The notes under the pieces: model-generated
Database searches by the model: none
Seen by the model: the letters and a program-made list of their open reading frames with translations, nothing else
Told to the model about the DNA's origin: nothing
In this document: positions 1 through 8,174 of the stretch, in pieces
Layout of the letters: each line of letters starts with the position of its first letter
Position numbering within the stretch: position 1 is the first letter of the stretch
Origin: Halovenus marina
GTDB taxonomy: Archaea > Halobacteriota > Halobacteria > Halobacteriales > Haloarculaceae
Length of the DNA stretch: 64,000 nt
Assembly (NCBI RefSeq): GCF_051414115.1
Contig: NZ_JBLKNZ010000001.1
Span: 2,852,001 to 2,916,000, forward strand
Direction of reading: 5' to 3'
Program-made: the position numbers and the translations under genes

Positions 1-51
1 TCCCTCGTGACGATTCGTACTCCGGCCGTGTGGGTCAGATGCATCACTCAT
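1..51 (-). CDS. Possible N-terminus of a leftward gene, cut by window edge
   Basis: Reading leftward from an ATG whose complement lies at 49-51, the frame is open to the window edge and gives MSDASDPHGRSTNRHEG, a hydrophilic start typical of haloarchaeal proteins. A TTAAAC-like box lies about 50 bases upstream, near 97-106 on the opposite strand. Only 17 residues are visible, so no function can be given and chance is possible. Confidence 0.3.
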   Translation of the reverse strand, partial: MSDASDPHGRSTNRHEG

Positions 52-254
52 CGTTTGGTGGCGTGTGTGGTCGTTCAGATCCGACTCCGGGCGGTTTCGG
101 TTTAACCCTTCTCCCCGGAAGCGACACGACCAGTGCCCGGTTGTGTCGGCGGCGACAGGACAGCAGTTTCAGTCACTCCGACGACAGCACGTGAACGGAG
201 AGATTCGCAGAGAGATAAACAATTTTGAGGCGGTAGGCAGTATTCCAAATAGCG

Positions 255-1640
255 ATGTCGAACGAAAGACGGACGGACGGGGGACGAACAGTATCAAGAC
301 AATCGAGGCGGTGGTTTCTCAGAACGACTGGTGTCGGCGGGCTCGTCGGGCTGGCTGGCTGTACCGGCGGCGACGGGGGCGACGGAGAAGCGCCCGAGGA
401 GACACCGGCAAACGAGACACCGACGACCACGCCGGAGGGGACGCCAGCCGAAGAGACACCGACACCAGAGGAGACGCCAACCCCGGAGGAGACGCCGACG
501 CCCGAAGAGTCAGAAGCGTACGACGCGCCAGACGACTACGAGGTCGTCGGGTACTACACGAGTTGGGCGCGGTACGCGCGTGATTACGTGCCGTACGACG
601 TTCCGAAAGGGAAGATCACGACGATGAACTACGCGTTTCTCGACGTCGAGAAGGACGGGCAAGTGATCCTCGGTGATGCCGGCGGCGACCCGGAAAACCT
701 CAGCGCATTTCAGTCCTACAAGGAGGACTATCCCGAGACGGAGTTTCTGCTGTCGATCGGCGGCTGGACGTTCTCGGGTAACTTCTCGGATGCGGCAATG
801 ACCGAGGAAAACCGCGAGCGGTTCGCGTCCTCGGCGATCAAGATCATGCAGAGATACGACTTCGACGGGCTGGATATCGACTGGGAGTACCCCGGTGGTG
901 GCGGACACCCAGACAATACGGTTCGTGAGGAAGACCCGGAGAACTTCGTGTTGCTGCTCGAGGAGTGTCGAGACCAGCTCGACGCCGCGGAGAACGAAGA
1001 CGACGCCGAGTACAGCCTCACGATGGCGTCATCGGCAAATCCGGAGATCGCTGGCAATCTACTGATCGAAGAGATCGAACCGTATCTCGACCACATCCTC
1101 GTCATGTGTTACGACTATCACGGGTCGTGGGGGGAGTTGACGAACTTCCAGACACCGATGTACGAACTCGAAAACGACCCGCGGGACGAACAGGAGGCCG
1201 CGCAGTTGAACGTCGATGCGTCGATCACGTGGTGGCAAGACCAGCCCATCCCCAACGAAAAGTTGGTGCTCGGTCTGGCATTCTACGGGCGGAGCTTCGA
1301 CGACGTTCCCGCCGACAACGACGGTCTCTATCAATCGTTCGACGGGACGCCACAGGGAACGTGGTCACCCGGCGTGCACGACTACTGGGACCTGGCCCAG
1401 AATTACGAGACCAGCGATACATACGAGAAACACTGGCACGACGAGGCGAAGGTTCCCTGGCTGTACTCCGCGGAGGAAGAGGTGTTTATCACCTACGACG
1501 ACTCCGAATCGATCGCCTACAAGACGGAATACGCCGTCGACAACGACCTTGGCGGCGTGATGTTCTGGGAACACTACGGCGACAAAAACGAGGTACTGCT
1601 CGATACGGTCAACGAACGACTTCACGAGTACCCGGAGTAG
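255..1640 (+). CDS. Exported chitinase, GH18 family (TAT lipoprotein)
   Basis: This 461-residue protein is predicted to hydrolyse beta-1,4 bonds in chitin or chito-oligosaccharides outside the cell. Residues 18-40 carry a twin-arginine signal (SRRWFLR) ending in a lipobox LAGC with Cys36, so it should be anchored to the outer membrane face as a lipoprotein. Residues 41-88 are a Thr/Pro/Glu linker with TPTPEE repeats. The GH18 barrel follows, with the conserved SIGGW strand (167-171) and the active-site motif DGLDIDWEYPG (204-214), where Glu211 is the acid catalyst. The late FYGR and WEHYGDK segments also fit GH18. No chitin-binding domain is visible, so it is a single-domain enzyme. An AT-rich stretch around 211-227 could be its promoter. 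Family assignment is firm; the exact substrate is inferred. Confidence 0.93.
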   Translation: MSNERRTDGGRTVSRQSRRWFLRTTGVGGLVGLAGCTGGDGGDGEAPEETPANETPTTTPEGTPAEETPTPEETPTPEETPTPEESEAYDAPDDYEVVGYYTSWARYARDYVPYDVPKGKITTMNYAFLDVEKDGQVILGDAGGDPENLSAFQSYKEDYPETEFLLSIGGWTFSGNFSDAAMTEENRERFASSAIKIMQRYDFDGLDIDWEYPGGGGHPDNTVREEDPENFVLLLEECRDQLDAAENEDDAEYSLTMASSANPEIAGNLLIEEIEPYLDHILVMCYDYHGSWGELTNFQTPMYELENDPRDEQEAAQLNVDASITWWQDQPIPNEKLVLGLAFYGRSFDDVPADNDGLYQSFDGTPQGTWSPGVHDYWDLAQNYETSDTYEKHWHDEAKVPWLYSAEEEVFITYDDSESIAYKTEYAVDNDLGGVMFWEHYGDKNEVLLDTVNERLHEYPE

Positions 1641-4055
1641 TCAGTCATCGGGCAGGTCTCGCTCGGCCCAGAACGCGTCGAGTTGCCCCGGGAGAAACTC
1701 CGGAGTCAACTGGACGAACTCCGCCTGTTCGTCCGCAGAGAGATACGGATAGACGCTGTGGCGTGCGTCGGGCGTGTAGCGATGACCGACGAGCGCGCGA
1801 ACGCCAACCTCGTCGGTGCCGCGGATTACCCGCCCGATGGTCTGGCGTGCGCGCCTGACCGCTGGCACCGTCAGCGAGTACTCGAAGGCGTGTTCGTCGC
1901 CGAAGGCGTCGGCGTAGGCCCGCTTGACGGCCCGGACTCGCGGTGATCCGATGTTCACGAGCGGAACGCCGACCACTCCACAACAGCGGAGTTTCGCGCC
2001 GTCGTAATCGACGCCCTCGGTCAGCGTCCCGCGCGTGCTCGTCACCAGCACCTTTCCGTCTCCCGTGAAAAACCGACTCTTGAGGCGCTCTGTCTCCTCG
2101 TTCGATGAACTCTCGTCACAGAGAACGGGCTTGTCGACTGCCTCGGTCAGGTAGGCCGCGGCCCACTCGGCCTCGCGGTAGTTCGGCAGGGCGAGCAGGA
2201 CGTTGCCCGGCGAGCGCGCGAGCGTCCGCAGGACGTGGGCATACTCGTCTCGGGTGCGGTTCCACGTCTCCGGGTCGCGATTCTCGGCCGGGTCGCCGCG
2301 GTTGCGCGCGGTGAACGGGTCGGCGTCGACGAGCCAACTCGCCCGGTTCTGCTCGAGAAATGGCAGGTCGTACGCGCGGGTGCGAATCGGCCGGTCAGCC
2401 GCAAGCGCCGCGAGGCCCGACACCTCCTCGAAGACGTCCATCGGTTCGAGCGTGGCGCTCATCAACACGCCGCCGCCGAGTTCGTCGAACGTCTCGCGGA
2501 GGCGCTCACCCGGCATGCACTCGAAGCGGACGAGTCCGGCGGTGTGGGTCGCCTGCCAGGGCTGTTCGAGCGAACTGTCCTTCCGCGGCGAGTGCTCCAG
2601 CGCAATCTCCCGGAGCGAACTGGCGTGATCTCGCTCCCACCACCGTCCCAGCAACGCGCCGACGGCGGTACAGACCGGCGTGCGGGTCACTCCGAGCGCA
2701 TCGAGCGTATCCTCGACGGCCCCGCCGACCGCCGAGAGCGAGCGCCACAACTCGCCGGTGTAGCCCTCTGACTGCGCCCACGTCGTCAACTCGTCGGGTT
2801 CGACGGTCTCCGGGTCGCGAAGCGGCAGTTCGACCAGTCGGTCGGGCAGTCGCTCCGCGTCCGTTCGCCACTCCGGCCCGTACTCCGCGGTGAGTTCCGC
2901 CGCGATCTGGTCGTCGAGCCAGCCGAGCACGTCGTCGTAGAACGCCCGCGCCCGGTCGACCGCTTCGAGTGGTACCTCGTGGCTCGCGAGTCGGTCTCGC
3001 ACCTGTGCCTTGTGGTCGGTTCCCTGTCTGGCCCGCGCGAGCAGTTGCTCGCAGTCGTTGCGCGCCCGCTTGAGCGTCGCCCGCCCGACCCGGTCCGAGA
3101 GCAGGTCCCGCACCCGCTCTTCGAGACGGTGGGCCTCGTCGACGACGAGAAAGGTGTCCTCGTCGAGGATCGGTTCCAGAAGCGGCCGCGCGTTCGGGTC
3201 GAACAGGTGGTTGTAGTTGCCGACGACTACGTCCGCCGAGTCGAGCAGGGCGCTCATCGCGCGATGGGGACAGGTGCCCCGCTCGGCCGCGCCGGGCAGG
3301 TACTCATCGGCGGTGAGGACGTTCCGGTCGCCGTCCGCGAACCCGACCGGCGATCCCTTGTTCCGGGCGTACCAGTCGGCCTCGAACGGACAGTACAGCG
3401 GCGGGTCGTCGCTCTCGGTCATCGATTCCGGCGCCGCTGGCTGTTCCGGGCGGTAGGGCGTCTCCACGCCAGCAGTTTCGAGGCCGCCAGTTCCGAGCGT
3501 TCGCTGTCCGGCCGCGTCTGGGCGGGCGGCCTTTGCGAGGTCGCTGGCTCGCTGTGGGTCCCACCAGATGTCCTCGTCCCCGCTCGCGTCGACTGCCGTG
3601 CCGTCGGCGCTCGATGCAACCGCCCGGTCGTCGCCCCCCTCGCTTTCGACCAGACCGGCCGTGTTCTCCCGCAGGTCCTCACACCGGTCGTGGGTGCCGA
3701 CGCTGTCGGGGAAAACCTCCTCGCGGCCGTACGGACACAGGTCGCGCTTGCCGACGAGTGCGATACCAGCGAGCGGGTCGTCGAGGCTTGCGTTCATCGT
3801 TCGCAGATCCTCGACGAACTGCGCGCGCTGCTGTTTGACCGGCGTGACGACGACGATGCGCTCATACTCCCCCTCGCGTACGAGCGTCGCGCCGGCGGTC
3901 AGCGCGGCCATCGTCTTGCCCGTGCCACACGGGCCTTCCATCGCGAGATAGCCGCCGCGCTCGCCAGCGTCGATTGCCGTCTCGATGGCGTTTCGCTGGT
4001 TGTCGTACGGCTCATCGAAGCCAAAATACGACCGCCACGCGTCGGCGTCGGCCAT
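1641..4055 (-). CDS. XPD/Rad3-like Fe-S DNA helicase (DEAH), paralogue 1
   Basis: An 804-residue superfamily 2 helicase, probably unwinding DNA 5' to 3' in repair. Residues 41-48 are the P-loop GPCGTGKT and 306-309 the DEAH box. Four cysteines between them (C107, C125, C222, C262) match the Fe-S cluster of the XPD/DinG group. The C-terminal half has the helicase motifs SATLEP, TSRGTLTEGVDY and the QTIGRVIRG arginine finger. The spacing between the second and third cysteine is inflated by about 85 acidic, low-complexity residues (135-218), unusual for the family. I chose the ATG at 4055 (MADADAW) because the open frame farther upstream has no helicase similarity and overlaps the divergent gene at 4161. 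A second paralogue lies at 20728-23016. Confidence 0.88.
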   Translation of the reverse strand: MADADAWRSYFGFDEPYDNQRNAIETAIDAGERGGYLAMEGPCGTGKTMAALTAGATLVREGEYERIVVVTPVKQQRAQFVEDLRTMNASLDDPLAGIALVGKRDLCPYGREEVFPDSVGTHDRCEDLRENTAGLVESEGGDDRAVASSADGTAVDASGDEDIWWDPQRASDLAKAARPDAAGQRTLGTGGLETAGVETPYRPEQPAAPESMTESDDPPLYCPFEADWYARNKGSPVGFADGDRNVLTADEYLPGAAERGTCPHRAMSALLDSADVVVGNYNHLFDPNARPLLEPILDEDTFLVVDEAHRLEERVRDLLSDRVGRATLKRARNDCEQLLARARQGTDHKAQVRDRLASHEVPLEAVDRARAFYDDVLGWLDDQIAAELTAEYGPEWRTDAERLPDRLVELPLRDPETVEPDELTTWAQSEGYTGELWRSLSAVGGAVEDTLDALGVTRTPVCTAVGALLGRWWERDHASSLREIALEHSPRKDSSLEQPWQATHTAGLVRFECMPGERLRETFDELGGGVLMSATLEPMDVFEEVSGLAALAADRPIRTRAYDLPFLEQNRASWLVDADPFTARNRGDPAENRDPETWNRTRDEYAHVLRTLARSPGNVLLALPNYREAEWAAAYLTEAVDKPVLCDESSSNEETERLKSRFFTGDGKVLVTSTRGTLTEGVDYDGAKLRCCGVVGVPLVNIGSPRVRAVKRAYADAFGDEHAFEYSLTVPAVRRARQTIGRVIRGTDEVGVRALVGHRYTPDARHSVYPYLSADEQAEFVQLTPEFLPGQLDAFWAERDLPDD

Positions 4056-4160
4056 GTGCCCGGGAGTGAGTCGCCCTCGGGTTTGAACCCACGGATCCAG
4101 CCATCGAACGCGTTCAGATCCTGCAACGGGTTTTACACGTCGCTCCCCCAATCGGTCGGT

Positions 4161-4589
4161 ATGGTGGACTACACAGCCTTCGTTGAGGACATCGTACACG
4201 AACCGACGCAGACTGAGGGGCGTGGTCTCGACTTGACGGTCGCGGAGGTGTACGAGGTGACCGATCCCGGCCGCGTCGACTTCGGCGGCGGCGAACTCGA
4301 ACCCGCGGCGACGGACCCGCATCCGACCGAGAAGCGCAACCCCGACGACGACTACGAGTGGTGGCACCTCGAACCGGGGCAGTACCTGATCGAGTACAAC
4401 GAATCACTGCGCGACGGGGATCTGTGCTTCCAACTCCAGACGCGCGACGAACTCCTCGTCCGCGGGGCCTTTCATCCGACGCTCGACGTGACCGAACTGC
4501 CGCCCGTTCCGCTCAGTGTCAGCGACGGCGGCCTGTTGCTCAAGGAAAATGCCCGTGTCTCGACGCTCGTCGACGCCAAGCGCGAATAG
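4161..4589 (+). CDS. dCTP deaminase/dUTPase-like protein
   Basis: A 142-residue protein that resembles the dCTP deaminase/dUTPase fold. The region WWHLEPGQYLIEYNES followed by a strand-rich core and the ending LLKENARVSTLV fits the short haloarchaeal members of this superfamily. I cannot identify all catalytic residues, so activity on dCTP or dUTP is inferred; a structural or regulatory homologue is possible. It is transcribed divergently from the helicase at 4055, with only about 105 bases between the two starts. Confidence 0.6.
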   Translation: MVDYTAFVEDIVHEPTQTEGRGLDLTVAEVYEVTDPGRVDFGGGELEPAATDPHPTEKRNPDDDYEWWHLEPGQYLIEYNESLRDGDLCFQLQTRDELLVRGAFHPTLDVTELPPVPLSVSDGGLLLKENARVSTLVDAKRE

Positions 4590-4675
4590 AGGAGAGTTTC
4601 GCGCATACAGCGGTTGCTCTCGCGTGGGCGTGACGTGTTCGACGGGTACACAACGACCCCGCTCGAAGCGAGGGT

Positions 4676-5683
4676 ATGGATCTCGAGGTCGAACCCGTCG
4701 AGGAAGTCGACGAATCGGCGGTCCCGGCCGGTATCGACGCGCCGGAGTACGTGCTGTACGGTGGCAAGGGCGGCGTCGGCAAGACGACGATGGCCGCAGC
4801 GACGGCACTCACGAGCGCGCGCGGCGACGTCTCGACGCTCGTCGTCTCGACTGACCCGGCACACTCGCTGTCGGACACACTCGAAACCGAGGTGCCCGAC
4901 GAACCGGGGCGGATCCGGGAGGACATCCCGCTGTACGCCGCCGAAATTGACCCCGAGAGCGCGCTCGACGACGGGCCGTTCGGGTTGGACGAGGGCACGC
5001 TGTCGAGTGTCCTCGGTGACGGTCCAGACCCGCTTTCGGGGGCGATGCCCGGTGCGGACGAGGCCGCCGCAGTCCGACTGCTGATCGAGTATCTCGACGA
5101 CCCCCGCTTCGACCGCGTCGTGGTCGACACCGCGCCGACGGGGCACACGCTTCGGTTGCTCGAACTCCCCGAGATGCTCGACTCGATGGCCGGACGCCTG
5201 CTCAGCCTGCGCGAGCGCATGGGTGGGCTGTTCGATGGGATGTTTGGCGATGACGACGACGCGGACGACCTGGGCGGCCTGCAGGAATTTTCCGAGAGAA
5301 TCGAGCGACTGCGCGAACTGTTGCGCGACCCCGAGCGAACGGACTTCCGGGTCGTGCTCGTGCCCGAGGAATTGAGCGTCCGCGAGTCAGAGCGGTTGCT
5401 TGACCGACTTGCGGAGTTCGAGATCCCCGTCAGGACTGTCGTCGTCAACCGAGTGATGCAGGATCCCTCGGAGGTAGCCGACATCGATCCGGACCTGTAC
5501 GTCTCGCCAAATCACACCGACTGTGCCTTCTGTAAGCGACGCTGGCAGGTCCAACAACAGGCACTCGCCCAGTCACAGGACATCTTTCGCTCCTACACCG
5601 TTCGGCGCGTCCCGCTGTTCGCCGAGGAGGTACACGGCGAACGGCTGTTGCGGGCCGTCGCCGCCTGTCTCGGTGAGTCCTGA
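4676..5683 (+). CDS. ArsA/Get3-family ATPase
   Basis: This 335-residue protein belongs to the deviant Walker A ATPases (ArsA/Get3/TRC40). Residues 29-38 are GGKGGVGKTT, 59-64 TDPAHS is the switch I region, and 151-162 DTAPTGHTLRLL is the switch II/A-loop signature. A CxxC pair at C283/C286 matches the zinc-binding cysteines that hold Get3 dimers together. Archaeal Get3-like proteins are proposed to handle tail-anchored membrane proteins. No arsenic genes are nearby, which favours that role over arsenite export. A stretch DDDDADD at 192-198 is typical halophilic decoration. The gene ends exactly at the left arm of an inverted-repeat element that separates it from the convergent glycosyltransferase gene. 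Confidence 0.88.
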   Translation: MDLEVEPVEEVDESAVPAGIDAPEYVLYGGKGGVGKTTMAAATALTSARGDVSTLVVSTDPAHSLSDTLETEVPDEPGRIREDIPLYAAEIDPESALDDGPFGLDEGTLSSVLGDGPDPLSGAMPGADEAAAVRLLIEYLDDPRFDRVVVDTAPTGHTLRLLELPEMLDSMAGRLLSLRERMGGLFDGMFGDDDDADDLGGLQEFSERIERLRELLRDPERTDFRVVLVPEELSVRESERLLDRLAEFEIPVRTVVVNRVMQDPSEVADIDPDLYVSPNHTDCAFCKRRWQVQQQALAQSQDIFRSYTVRRVPLFAEEVHGERLLRAVAACLGES

Positions 5684-5762
5684 TACGGTCGGCTGTAACA
5701 TCTCGAACATAATTCGCCACCCGGGGTGGCGAATATTTTTACACACGTACAGCCGACAGTAT
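5683..5762. repeat. 80-bp inverted-repeat element between convergent genes (copy 1)
   Basis: The ends are 15-base inverted repeats: atacggtcggctgta at 5683-5697 and its near-perfect complement at 5748-5762 (one mismatch). The middle holds a perfect hairpin, attcgccac-ccggg-gtggcgaat, at 5712-5734, followed by an AT-rich run. It begins at the last base of the upstream stop codon and ends 5 bases before the stop of the convergent gene. Its reverse complement resembles the element at 62431-62504 along the whole length. It could act as a bidirectional terminator or be a small mobile element. Confidence 0.75.
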
Positions 5763-5767
5763 GAGTG

Positions 5768-7015
5768 TCAATCATCGGTCGTGCGAACGGCCGGTCGCGC
5801 CTCCACAGACGAGAGGGCGACTAGCACACAGGCTCCGAACATGACCCAGAGACCGATATGCGCTGGCAGAATGAAGGTGAGCAGGGCGCCCGTCGCGTCA
5901 ACGAGCGCGGATTCGATGCCCGAGGGCAGTCCGATTGCCTCGATATCGCTGACGAGTTGCTCGTAGCTGGTTCGAAAGTACGACACCAGCGTGCCCGCAG
6001 CGAGGATCGCTCTGACCGGTCCAGAGGGGAGCATCACGAGCAACAGGACGAGGGGGAAGACAACGAGCGGGAAGTACAGCGGCTGGAGCGGGACGAACAG
6101 CAACACGGCCGCGACAGTCGCGAGCGCCGCGGCCTGTCGTCGCAGGTCGGTGTCGAGTCGCCGGTAGACGACGGCGAGCGGAGCGGCGACGGCGACCAGC
6201 GCGAGCGGCGTCACGAGCACCGAGGGAACGCGGAGTGCGGCGAGTTGGCGGTGGATCCCGCCGGGTGAGTCGCTCGGGTCGGGCACGCCGTCGAACGTCT
6301 CGTTCTCGAAGCGGGCGAGTAGTACGTCCTCGACGTAGGTGACGGTCACGTCTGGACCGAAGACGACGAGGCCGACGAGCATCCCAAGCAGTCCGGTCGC
6401 GACGGCCGCGACCACGCCCCGAGAGGCACGGAATCGGAGGAGAAGCAGGCCGAGCGCGGCGGGAAAGACCTTGACGAGTGCCGCGAGCGCGAAGGCGACG
6501 CCAGCGACCGTCTCTCGCTGCCGGTCGAGCGCGTCGAAGCCCACCGCGAGCGCGAGTCCGAGCCAGAGCGTCACCTGCCCGTTCACCACCGTGATCGCCC
6601 CGTAGGAGGAACAGAGCACGAAGACGCCGAGCAGGATGCGGTCGAGTCGCGGCAGAACGATACCCCGACGCGCCAGCGCTCGCCAGATGACGGCCGCGGT
6701 GGCGATGCCGACACCGACGTTCAACAGCGTCTGGAGCGCGTAGGCGGCGAGTTCGCTCCCGAGCAGGGCGTGCGGGAGAAAGAGCAGCGTCACGACCGGC
6801 GGATAGAGGTAGTGATAGTCCTCTCTGCCGGGCGGTGTCACCTCGTAGATATCGCCGCCCGAAAGCGCCGTGTCGGCGGCGTGAAAGTACACGTCTGACG
6901 CGAGCAGGTACTGGTCGGAACCGCTCACGAGCATCGCGATACTTCCCTGGAGACCGATCAGAATCCCGACGCCGAGCAGCAGTCGCGTGCTCCGTCGTAG
7001 CGACGTTTCGGTCAC
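5768..7015 (-). CDS. GT87/DUF2029-type membrane glycosyltransferase
   Basis: A 415-residue polytopic protein with roughly ten hydrophobic helices. The early extracytoplasmic loop has the features of polyprenyl-phosphate-dependent GT-C transferases of family GT87 (formerly DUF2029): an Asp-containing SDVYFHAADTAL segment and YLYPP before the second helix, then NGQVTLWLGLALA and ALVKVFPAALGLLLL. It probably moves a sugar from a dolichol-type carrier to a glycan or lipid at the outer membrane face. A TATA-like cattatagg at 7037-7045 lies about 27 bases upstream, so the message is likely leaderless. The acceptor is unknown. Confidence 0.78.
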   Translation of the reverse strand: MTETSLRRSTRLLLGVGILIGLQGSIAMLVSGSDQYLLASDVYFHAADTALSGGDIYEVTPPGREDYHYLYPPVVTLLFLPHALLGSELAAYALQTLLNVGVGIATAAVIWRALARRGIVLPRLDRILLGVFVLCSSYGAITVVNGQVTLWLGLALAVGFDALDRQRETVAGVAFALAALVKVFPAALGLLLLRFRASRGVVAAVATGLLGMLVGLVVFGPDVTVTYVEDVLLARFENETFDGVPDPSDSPGGIHRQLAALRVPSVLVTPLALVAVAAPLAVVYRRLDTDLRRQAAALATVAAVLLFVPLQPLYFPLVVFPLVLLLVMLPSGPVRAILAAGTLVSYFRTSYEQLVSDIEAIGLPSGIESALVDATGALLTFILPAHIGLWVMFGACVLVALSSVEARPAVRTTDD

Positions 7016-7118
7016 AGTGGATAGGTGTATCGGGTCCCTATAATGCTGCTGGGTTTGCCATGCGATGGCGGTTGCTGACGCTCACCCGTGAGTCTCAGTG
7101 AAGTAAACTCGCACACAA

Positions 7119-7127
7119 TTTTTAAGG
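7119..7127 (+). promoter_or_regulatory. TATA box of the chemotaxis transducer gene
   Basis: The sequence tttttaag lies about 30 bases before the ATG at 7155, the spacing expected for a haloarchaeal leaderless transcript. Confidence 0.6.
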
Positions 7128-7154
7128 TGATTTGCGCCAACCGTCTGGTCGCAC

Positions 7155-8150
7155 ATGGACGAGTCATCTGCCGATATCGGTGCAACAACTGGAGATATCG
7201 ACGAGGACATCGACGTCGATATCGACGAGCAGGTCGAGGAAGACATCGACGCAGACGCTGGCTACGACCACGCGGCGGCGAGCGAACTCCAGTCCTCGCT
7301 GGCTGAACTCGAGGACAGTTCTGTCGAGATAGCAGAGCGCATCGACGCAGTTCGGGGGGAAGCGGCAGAGCAGTACGAGGCCGTCTCGAACGTCGCGAAC
7401 GAAGTGTCGAACCTCTCGGCGTCGGTCGAGGAGATCGCCTCCTCCTCAGAGCAAGTCTCCGCGGCGGGGCGAAAGGCCAGCGATCTTGCCGAACAGGGAC
7501 AAGAGTCGGCAGTCGAGGTGGAAACGGCGATGAGCGACATTCAGACCGCCGCGACGGACGTCGCCGACGACGTGCAGGCGATCCAGTCGAGCGTCGGCGA
7601 GATAGACGAAATCGTCGAGGTCATCAACGACATCGCCGACCAGACGAACATGCTCGCGCTGAACGCCTCGATCGAGGCTGCACGCGCTGGCGAGGCAGGC
7701 GAGGGGTTCTCGGTCGTCGCCGACGAGGTCAAAGGACTCGCCGAGGAGTCACAGGACAACGCGAGCGAGATCGAAGCGATGATCGGCGAAATTCAGCAAA
7801 ACACCGCCACCGCCGTCGAGAGTCTGGAACGCAACAACGAGCGTATCGAGGAGGGCATCGAGTCGGTCAATCAGGCCGTCGAGATCCTCGAAGACATCCA
7901 CGAGGCGGTGCAGGAGGTCTCTAACGGAATTGCCGAGATCGCAGACGCGACCGACGAGCAGGCCGCCTCGACCGAGGAAGTCGCGAGCATGGTCGACCAG
8001 ACGGTCGTCAGTGCCGAAGGAATCGCCGACGAGACGACTGAAATCTCCGAGGAAGTCGCCACGCAGACGAACCAGATCAGCGACATCAACCGGGCAGTGG
8101 ACGAACTGGTCGACGACCTCGCGCGGAACACGCACGCCGCCGACGACTGA
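7155..8150 (+). CDS. Soluble methyl-accepting chemotaxis transducer (Htr-like)
   Basis: A 331-residue transducer that lacks any membrane segment, so it should signal from the cytoplasm. The first ~45 residues are acidic and low-complexity (repeats of DIDEDIDVDIDE) and contain no recognisable sensor domain. From about residue 50 to 320 it is a continuous coiled coil. The conserved hairpin tip that contacts CheA and CheW is at 173-199 (IEAARAGEAGEGFSVVADEV followed by KGLAEES). Glu/Gln-rich methylation helices flank it on both sides. What it senses is unknown; a partner protein may supply the input. No che genes lie in the window. Confidence 0.9.
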   Translation: MDESSADIGATTGDIDEDIDVDIDEQVEEDIDADAGYDHAAASELQSSLAELEDSSVEIAERIDAVRGEAAEQYEAVSNVANEVSNLSASVEEIASSSEQVSAAGRKASDLAEQGQESAVEVETAMSDIQTAATDVADDVQAIQSSVGEIDEIVEVINDIADQTNMLALNASIEAARAGEAGEGFSVVADEVKGLAEESQDNASEIEAMIGEIQQNTATAVESLERNNERIEEGIESVNQAVEILEDIHEAVQEVSNGIAEIADATDEQAASTEEVASMVDQTVVSAEGIADETTEISEEVATQTNQISDINRAVDELVDDLARNTHAADD

Positions 8151-8174
8151 GACCGGCGGTTCTGTCGGTTCGTT

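Noticed and set aside
2979..4160. Long rightward open frame opposite the helicase, leading into the dCTP deaminase-like gene
   Set aside because: It mirrors the helicase codons in GC-rich DNA and has no recognisable domain; the true gene starts at 4161.
4676..5683. Arsenite-export ATPase as the specific function of the ArsA-like protein
   Set aside because: It is a single-domain protein with the Get3 CxxC and no arsenic-resistance genes are nearby, so only the family name is supported.
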